A DNA stretch of 64,000 bases from Abyssibacter sp036156195 (GTDB taxonomy: Bacteria > Pseudomonadota > Gammaproteobacteria > Nevskiales > OUC007): assembly GCA_036156195.1 (NCBI GenBank), contig JAYZUZ010000011.1, positions 310,001 through 374,000 of the forward strand, read 5' to 3'. The position numbers and the translations under genes are program-made. Below, piece after piece: positions 59,249 to 64,000 of the stretch (within the stretch, counting starts at the first letter, position 1; every line of letters begins with the position of its first letter). The notes beneath the pieces were generated by a model. The model did not search any database. It was not told the origin of the DNA and saw nothing but the letters and a program-made list of their open reading frames with translations.

Positions 59249-60102
59249 CGAAACACCACCGTCCGATGACCGGAGACGATGACGCGGTCTTCGACATGCC
59301 AGTGGACGGCACGCGCCAGTACGCGGCGCTCGATGTCGCGCCCCATGGCCCGCAACGCATCCACATCGTCCCGGTGCGTCACCCGCGAGACGTCCTGTTC
59401 GATGATCGGCCCCTGGTCCAGCTCCGAGGTCACATAGTGCGCGGTGGCGCCAATCAGCTTCACACCCCGTTCGTAGGCTTGCCGGTAAGGGTCGGCGCCG
59501 ATGAACGCCGGGAGAAAACTGTGGTGAATGTTGATGATGCGCTCGGGAAACCGTTCAACCAGCGCCGGCGAGAGAATCTGCATATACCGGGCCAGCACGA
59601 TCAGGTCGGTATCGTCACCAATCACATCCAGCGCCTGGGCCTCCGCCTCGGCCTTGGTCTCGGCCGTGACCGGGATATGCCGGAACGGCACATCGAAGCG
59701 CCTGGCGTGTTCCTCCGTCTCGGCGTGATTCGAGATCACCGCTTTGATCTCCACCGGAAGATCGCCCCGTGCATGCCGCCACAACAGCTCCTGCAGCGTG
59801 TGCTCGGTCCGCGAGGCGAAGATCACCATACGCTTGCGCACCCGGGCATCGACCATCGACCAGTGCATGGCGAACGGCTGACCCACTTGGGCATCAAAGG
59901 CCGCACGCAAACGCTGATCCGGCGGCTCCAGATCCGGAAGCTGAAACTCGACCCGCATGTAAAACAGCCCGCCGGTCATCTCTGTCGAATGCTGATCCAG
60001 ATGCGTCACATTGGCCGCGTGCTCGAACAGGAACCGCGTCACCGCTGCCACGATGCCGGGCTGATCGGCACACTGAATCAGAAGTCGGGCGGAGCATGAC
60101 AT
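59245..60102 (-). CDS. purU: Formyltetrahydrofolate deformylase
   Basis: 285 residues from ATG 60102. The N-terminal ACT domain (CADQPGIVAAVTRFLFEHAA) precedes the formyltransferase-like catalytic part: ISNHAETEEHARRFDVPF, HHSFLPAFIGADPYRQAYER and QDVSRVTHRDDVDALRAMGRD. It hydrolyses 10-formyl-THF to formate for PurT and balances one-carbon units. E. coli PurU is 280 residues, the same size. Catalytic Asn-His-Asp are present (NIHHSF, VSRVTHRDD). Confidence 0.96.
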   Translation of the reverse strand: MSCSARLLIQCADQPGIVAAVTRFLFEHAANVTHLDQHSTEMTGGLFYMRVEFQLPDLEPPDQRLRAAFDAQVGQPFAMHWSMVDARVRKRMVIFASRTEHTLQELLWRHARGDLPVEIKAVISNHAETEEHARRFDVPFRHIPVTAETKAEAEAQALDVIGDDTDLIVLARYMQILSPALVERFPERIINIHHSFLPAFIGADPYRQAYERGVKLIGATAHYVTSELDQGPIIEQDVSRVTHRDDVDALRAMGRDIERRVLARAVHWHVEDRVIVSGHRTVVFR

Positions 60103-60317
60103 CAAAGGAATCCCTGGAACGGTGGGTCAAAGTGGCACCGGGTGCTTCGCGCAACCGGGTCGATGGCGGACTCGGCGATCAGCGCAAGCGGCGGGTCACC
60201 GCGCCGCCCGGCCGGATCACGGTCAAACAAGCCGCGGGTTCAACGCACAAACGGCTGCACGTTAGGACCGATTGCACCCCGTTCACGCGTCGGCTTTCAG
60301 CGTTGTGTCGCGCATGA
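60096..60317 (+). pseudogene. DUF167 (YggU-like) gene with an internal deletion
   Basis: 73 codons from ATG 60096. The start reads RWVKVAPGASRNRVDGGLGD and RRVTAPP, the DUF167 hallmark (PGASR then VTAPP). The family's next block with GKAN is missing, and the frame goes straight to GRITVKQAAGSTHKRLHV, which matches the C-terminal V-x-x-x-x-G-x-x-x-x-K-x-L segment. So about 20-22 residues seem lost in frame. The 3' end overlaps tesB by 35 bases. It may be a pseudogene or a diverged copy; its start overlaps the purU start region. Confidence 0.5.
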
Positions 60318-61158
60318 GCCCTTCTTGGGCGACCGTGGCCACCAGCGTGCCGGCTCGGTCGAAAATCAGCCCGCGTGCCAATCCACGTGCATCCTGCGCG
60401 CTGGGACTTTCCATGTGGTAGAGCAGCCACTCATCCGCCCGCAGCGGACGATGAAACCACAGCGCGTGGTCCAGGCTTGCGACGATCATGTGCGGCTGCA
60501 GAAAGCTGCGCCCATGCGGCAACATGGCCGTCATCAACAGGTTGTAGTCGCTGGCATAGGCCAGCACGCAACGATGGAACATCGGGTCGTCCGGCAACAC
60601 GCCGGAAGCGCGGAACCAGACGGAGTGCGCCGGCTCGCCCTGGCCGGGGTTCAGCGGGTTGGTCGGCCGGACCGGACGGAACTCGAATGCGGATTCCCGC
60701 AAAAAGGGCTTACGCAGTCGCTCGGGACAGTCTTCCAGCCAGCGCGTCCGGAGACTGCGCTCGTCTTCCAGCGCCTCGGGCATCGGCACGTCCGGCATGC
60801 TGGCCTGGTGTGCCAAGCCGGGCTCCTCGACGTGGAAAGAAGCCATCATGGAAAAAATCTGCTGGCCATGCTGAATGGCCTTGACGCGGCGCCAGCTGAA
60901 CGAGCCGCCGTCACGGGACCGTTCCACGTCGTAGACAATAGGCGCTTCCATGTCCCCGGGGCGGAGAAAATAGGCATGTAGCGAATTGGGCGGACGATCA
61001 GCGCTGACGGTCCGTGTCGCCGCTACCAGCGACTGGCCCAGCACCTGGCCGCCGAACACGCTGCGTCCTCCGAGGTCGCGCGACTGGCCCCGGAACAGGT
61101 TGTCTTCCAGGTATTCGAGGTCGAGCAGATCGAGAAAATCTTGCAGTACGGTACTCAT
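60283..61158 (-). CDS. tesB: Acyl-CoA thioesterase II
   Basis: 291 residues of double hotdog TesB type. N-terminal half: GGRSVFGGQVLGQSLVAATR and LHAYFLRPGDMEAPIVYDVE. C-terminal half: MIVASLDHALWFHRPLRADE, with Asp of the triad, then SPSAQDARGLARGLIFDRAG and VATVAQEGLMR with Gln. The triad D-(S/T)-Q is intact. It cleaves medium and long-chain acyl-CoAs. E. coli TesB is 286 residues. Confidence 0.96.
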   Translation of the reverse strand: MSTVLQDFLDLLDLEYLEDNLFRGQSRDLGGRSVFGGQVLGQSLVAATRTVSADRPPNSLHAYFLRPGDMEAPIVYDVERSRDGGSFSWRRVKAIQHGQQIFSMMASFHVEEPGLAHQASMPDVPMPEALEDERSLRTRWLEDCPERLRKPFLRESAFEFRPVRPTNPLNPGQGEPAHSVWFRASGVLPDDPMFHRCVLAYASDYNLLMTAMLPHGRSFLQPHMIVASLDHALWFHRPLRADEWLLYHMESPSAQDARGLARGLIFDRAGTLVATVAQEGLMRDTTLKADA

Positions 61159-61199
61159 GGCGCGGAATTGTAGCCGCTCTGCAGCTCCGACACGCAGGA

Positions 61200-62054
61200 C
61201 TAACCGCGTTCCACAAGCGCACGCAGTCCGTCAGCAAAGGCCTCGGGCTGCTCTTCCTGCACGAAATGCCCGGCATCGATGCGCTGGATCTGCAGGTCAC
61301 GGAAGCAGTGCTCCGCCCCCTCCAGATACGCTGGCGTAATCACCACATCCCGTTCGCCGTAGAGGTAGGCGGCAGGCATCTCGAAACGATGCGCTCCCAG
61401 ACTTCGCCAGCGCGCGATGTCATCCCGGTAGGTTCGATACAACTGGGCCGCACTGCGCGCAGTCCCTGCAATGGCATAGCAACGGCTGTACTCGTCCAGC
61501 AAGGCCTCCGGAAAAACCCGTTCGTGACTCATGCGCAGAAACTCCCGCAAAAACGCCCGCTCGTTCCCCGGAATCAGCGCTTCGGGCAGCGACGACTGCA
61601 TGAAATGCTGGTACCAGACATAGCGATTGGGCTGCGCCGCAATACGCCGGTTGGTTTCCAGGTTGTTGATGATGGCGATATTCGAGATGCCCAGCGTCCT
61701 TACGCGCACGGGTGCGGCCAAGGCGACTTCCTGGGCCACGATGCCGCCCCAGTCATGACCAACCAGATCGAAACCCTGCACGTCGAGTGCGTCAACAATG
61801 GCGAGCACGTCCTGCGCCAGCGCGTTCTTGTGATAGGCCGCAGGCTCTTCGCTGCGCGGCGCATCCCCAAGCCCCCGCAAATCGGGCGCGATGACATGCC
61901 AATCGTCCGGTAGCAGCGGCAGCACAGGCGCCCAGGTGGCGCTGCTCTCGGGCCAGCCGTGAATCAGGACGACGGGGCGCCCCCGACCTGGCCGCTCTCG
62001 CAGGCTTTGTCGGCCGCGACCGGTTTCGATGCTGCGCACAGGCCAGTCAATCAT
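61200..62054 (-). CDS. Alpha/beta hydrolase (epoxide hydrolase/haloalkane type)
   Basis: 284 residues from ATG 62054 (GAGG upstream), 8 bases after the Kef gene stop. VVLIHGWPESSATWAPVLPL has the HGWP oxyanion motif; the nucleophile elbow is DLVGHDWGGIVAQEVAL (G-H-D-W-G-G) with Asp as nucleophile. That Asp-nucleophile is shared by epoxide hydrolases and haloalkane dehalogenases. A late GHFVQEEQPEAFADGL gives the catalytic His. Substrate unknown. Confidence 0.9.
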   Translation of the reverse strand: MIDWPVRSIETGRGRQSLRERPGRGRPVVLIHGWPESSATWAPVLPLLPDDWHVIAPDLRGLGDAPRSEEPAAYHKNALAQDVLAIVDALDVQGFDLVGHDWGGIVAQEVALAAPVRVRTLGISNIAIINNLETNRRIAAQPNRYVWYQHFMQSSLPEALIPGNERAFLREFLRMSHERVFPEALLDEYSRCYAIAGTARSAAQLYRTYRDDIARWRSLGAHRFEMPAAYLYGERDVVITPAYLEGAEHCFRDLQIQRIDAGHFVQEEQPEAFADGLRALVERG

Positions 62055-62061
62055 CACTGCC

Positions 62062-63834
62062 TCATCCCTTCTTCGTGTGTTGGGTATTTTCCTCAGCGAA
62101 CAAGCGCTCGAGTTCACCCGCGGACTGCTGTGCGAGTTCGATCATTTTGTCGAGGTCGTCATGTGAACCATAAGCCTCGAACAATCGCTGCTCGTCCTTC
62201 TCGGCAAAGGTCTCGGTCGTATACCGCACCTGCGCCTCGGACAAACCCAGGCCGCGGAGGACCTCGCCTGCCGCTCGCACGCTGGTATCAAAGGTATCGC
62301 GCAGCACGTCACGAATACCCAACTCCATCAGCTTGTAGGCGTGGCTGCGGTTACGCGCACGGGCGATGATGCGCAGTGACGGCGCCATCTCACGAACCGC
62401 CTTGGCGATCCGCAGCGAAGCCGGCTCGTCCTGTACCGCGAGCACGAACAGGTCGGCATGCTCCACACCGGCTGCGCGCAGCAGCTCGGGCCTGGATGCA
62501 TCGCCGTAGTAAGTCCGGTTCCCGAATCGTCGGACAAAATCGACATGATCCGCGTCCAGCTCCAATGCCGTGAACGGAATACCCCGCGCCCGCAGCACGC
62601 GACCGATGATCTGACCAAAACGCCCGAAGCCTGCGATCACCACCCGGTGATGTTCGCTGGCAATGTGATCGAACGGTCGCTGCGCATGGGGCAACCAACG
62701 CGCAAGCCAACGATCGTTGATCAGAAAAAGCATCGGTGTCAGCGCCATGGACAGCGTCACCGCCACGATGAGCGTATCGGCCACGGCCGGTGCCAGCACC
62801 GCTTCGTTGACCATGACCGCAAACAGCACGAAGGCGAACTCACCGCCCTGGGACAAGGCCACCGCCAAACTGCGGGCACTTCGACGCTCCAGACCTGCCG
62901 CGCGGCCGACCAGCCACAGCACGCCCGCCTTGACCGCAGTGAGCCCCAGCGCGATTGCTGCAATCAAGGCGGGCTGCTCGACCAGCAAGCCAAGATCCAC
63001 ACCCATGCCCACCGAAATGAAAAACAAGCCGAGGAGCAGCCCCTTGAAGGGCTCAATATCTGCCTCCAGCGCGTGGCGATACTCGGAATCGGCCAACAAG
63101 ACGCCGGCCAGAAACGCGCCCAGCGCCATGGATAGGCCCGCCCACTCCATGGCCAGGGCCGTGCCCGTCACCACCAGCAAGGCCATCGCGGTGAATATCT
63201 CGTTCGTCCGGGCGGCTGAAACGGTCCGCAGCACAGGCCGGAGCAGATACCGGCCGCCCACGATGACGGTGACAATGACTGCGACGGTGCGCAGCAGCGC
63301 CAGTGGATCAAACCCCTGTTCGCCGTGTGGCGAGAACAATGGGATGACGGCCAGCAACGGGATGACCGCCAGATCCTGCATGAGCAGAATCGCAAACGCC
63401 GCCCGACCGTGGTGAGTGGTGAGTTCCTCGCGCTCGGCCAGGACTTGCAGGGCAAACGCGGTCGATGACAGTGCCAGCACCAGGCCAACAAGAATCGCAG
63501 GCGTGGCAGACAAGCCGATGAAGTAGGCCACGGCGGCCAGTGGCAGTGCGGATAACAGGATCTGTGCAGACCCGTTCACAAAGATAGGGCGGCGCAGTGC
63601 CCACAGCCGTGAGGGCTGCAATTCCAGGCCAATAATGAACAGCAGCAGCACCACGCCAAACTCGGCGAAATGCATGACCTCGTGTACATCGCCGACCAGC
63701 CCCAGCACCGAAGGCCCGATCACCACGCCTGCAACCAGATAGCCGATAACGGCCCCCACGCCGAGCAGTCGGGCCAGCGGCACGGCCACCACCGCCGCCG
63801 CAAGAAAGATCACTACGTCGTGGAGCAGGCTCAC
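62062..63834 (-). CDS. Kef-type cation:proton antiporter with RCK/TrkA-N domain
   Basis: 590 residues from GTG 63834 (VSLLHDVVIFLAAAVVAVPL), which overlaps the stop of the L,D-transpeptidase gene (GTGA). Family marker PLARLLGVGAVIGYLVAGVV, followed by about twelve spans and ALSSTAFALQVLAEREELT plus ILLMQDLAVIPLLAVIPLF. The C-terminal NAD-binding domain has VVIAGFGRFGQIIGRVLRAR near 415 and the tail EKDEQRLFEAYGS. KefB/KefC family potassium efflux; glutathione-adduct regulation cannot be told. Length matches KefB/C (about 600). Confidence 0.95.
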   Translation of the reverse strand: MSLLHDVVIFLAAAVVAVPLARLLGVGAVIGYLVAGVVIGPSVLGLVGDVHEVMHFAEFGVVLLLFIIGLELQPSRLWALRRPIFVNGSAQILLSALPLAAVAYFIGLSATPAILVGLVLALSSTAFALQVLAEREELTTHHGRAAFAILLMQDLAVIPLLAVIPLFSPHGEQGFDPLALLRTVAVIVTVIVGGRYLLRPVLRTVSAARTNEIFTAMALLVVTGTALAMEWAGLSMALGAFLAGVLLADSEYRHALEADIEPFKGLLLGLFFISVGMGVDLGLLVEQPALIAAIALGLTAVKAGVLWLVGRAAGLERRSARSLAVALSQGGEFAFVLFAVMVNEAVLAPAVADTLIVAVTLSMALTPMLFLINDRWLARWLPHAQRPFDHIASEHHRVVIAGFGRFGQIIGRVLRARGIPFTALELDADHVDFVRRFGNRTYYGDASRPELLRAAGVEHADLFVLAVQDEPASLRIAKAVREMAPSLRIIARARNRSHAYKLMELGIRDVLRDTFDTSVRAAGEVLRGLGLSEAQVRYTTETFAEKDEQRLFEAYGSHDDLDKMIELAQQSAGELERLFAEENTQHTKKG

Positions 63835-64000
63835 GGCCGGATATCCACGGGCGTGCCGACTGGAACCCGGTCCCACAACACCTCGATCTGGGCATCGGTC
63901 ACCGCGATGCAGCCGTCGGTCCAGTCAGACAGGGGGTGGTGCACCGCAGGTGGCGGTGCATTGGGCCCGATGCCGTGAATCATGATCTGCCCACCGGCCG
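63831..64000 (-). CDS. L,D-transpeptidase (YkuD), C-terminal fragment
   Basis: The gene enters from beyond base 64000; 56 codons are visible. They read AGGQIMIHGIGPNAP, then LSDWTDGCIAVTDAQIEVLW and VPVGTPVDIRP. The IMIHG and TDGCIAVTD segments are the YkuD catalytic His and Cys motifs (HG...S/TxGCI). The enzyme links peptidoglycan stems or lipoproteins in the periplasm. It is translationally coupled to the Kef gene (GTGA). Confidence 0.88.
   Translation of the reverse strand, partial: AGGQIMIHGIGPNAPPPAVHHPLSDWTDGCIAVTDAQIEVLWDRVPVGTPVDIRP

Overview
The window is about 64 kb of GC-rich, densely packed chromosomal DNA from a free-living, probably aerobic gammaproteobacterium. Class II DAHP synthase, GreB, PurU, a Pseudomonas-type fimT-pilVWXY1-(pilY2)-pilE minor-pilin cluster, a PA0069-type radical SAM gene with a LexA box, TonB receptor, Bfr/Fpr and YiiD-type thioesterase all fit that class. 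A Nevskiales/Salinisphaerales- or Xanthomonadales-like lineage is a guess. No rRNA, tRNA, CRISPR array, insertion sequence or prophage was seen, and no gene-free stretch exceeds 300 bases (largest: 29074-29346 and 32006-32293). Layout: 1-5030 (minus) is a translationally coupled operon: DUF1592-type cytochrome with a CBM2-like carbohydrate-binding domain, DUF1552 protein, TlpA thioredoxin, DUF4266 lipoprotein and the start of a DUF3570 protein, with a palindrome in its promoter region. 5158-9601 holds a two-domain QueD-like protein, gltX, an M23 peptidase, a PaaI-type thioesterase and an SDR. 9598-20667 holds a DUF819 transporter, a TonB receptor and an AraC regulator divergent from an FMO, epimerase, Ntn-acylase, VOC and crotonase series that looks catabolic. 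20737-27396 is the minor-pilin operon. 27664-34267 holds envelope, iron and carbon genes (beta-barrel, fpr, bfr, an 18-residue repeat lipoprotein, a transaldolase-family aldolase) and two unrecognised secreted proteins. 34356-40521 holds an M1 aminopeptidase lipoprotein, YHS protein, MsrA, an ECF sigma/RskA-type anti-sigma pair, rhodanese and two tiny membrane ORFs coupled to the DAHP synthase. 40521-45805 holds DAHP synthase, a tandem thioredoxin-fold GST-like protein, the LexA-box radical SAM gene, a DoxX-like protein, greB (TTG start) and an SDR. 46047-50536 is a Gld-type ABC system with a strong terminator. 50619-56926 (minus) is an ECF sigma, zinc-finger anti-sigma, subtilase lipoprotein and giant beta-helix protein set. 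57038-64000 holds a TorF-like porin, SDR, two thioesterases, purU, an internally deleted DUF167 gene, an alpha/beta hydrolase, a Kef-type antiporter and the end of an L,D-transpeptidase. The two most system-like loci are the CBM2-cytochrome/DUF1552/TlpA/DUF4266/DUF3570 operon and the sigma/anti-sigma/subtilase/beta-helix set. In the second, the anti-sigma C-terminus resembles a subtilase propeptide, and the sigma gene has two repeated palindromes upstream. All functions are inferred by reading the translated sequences; no database search was run.
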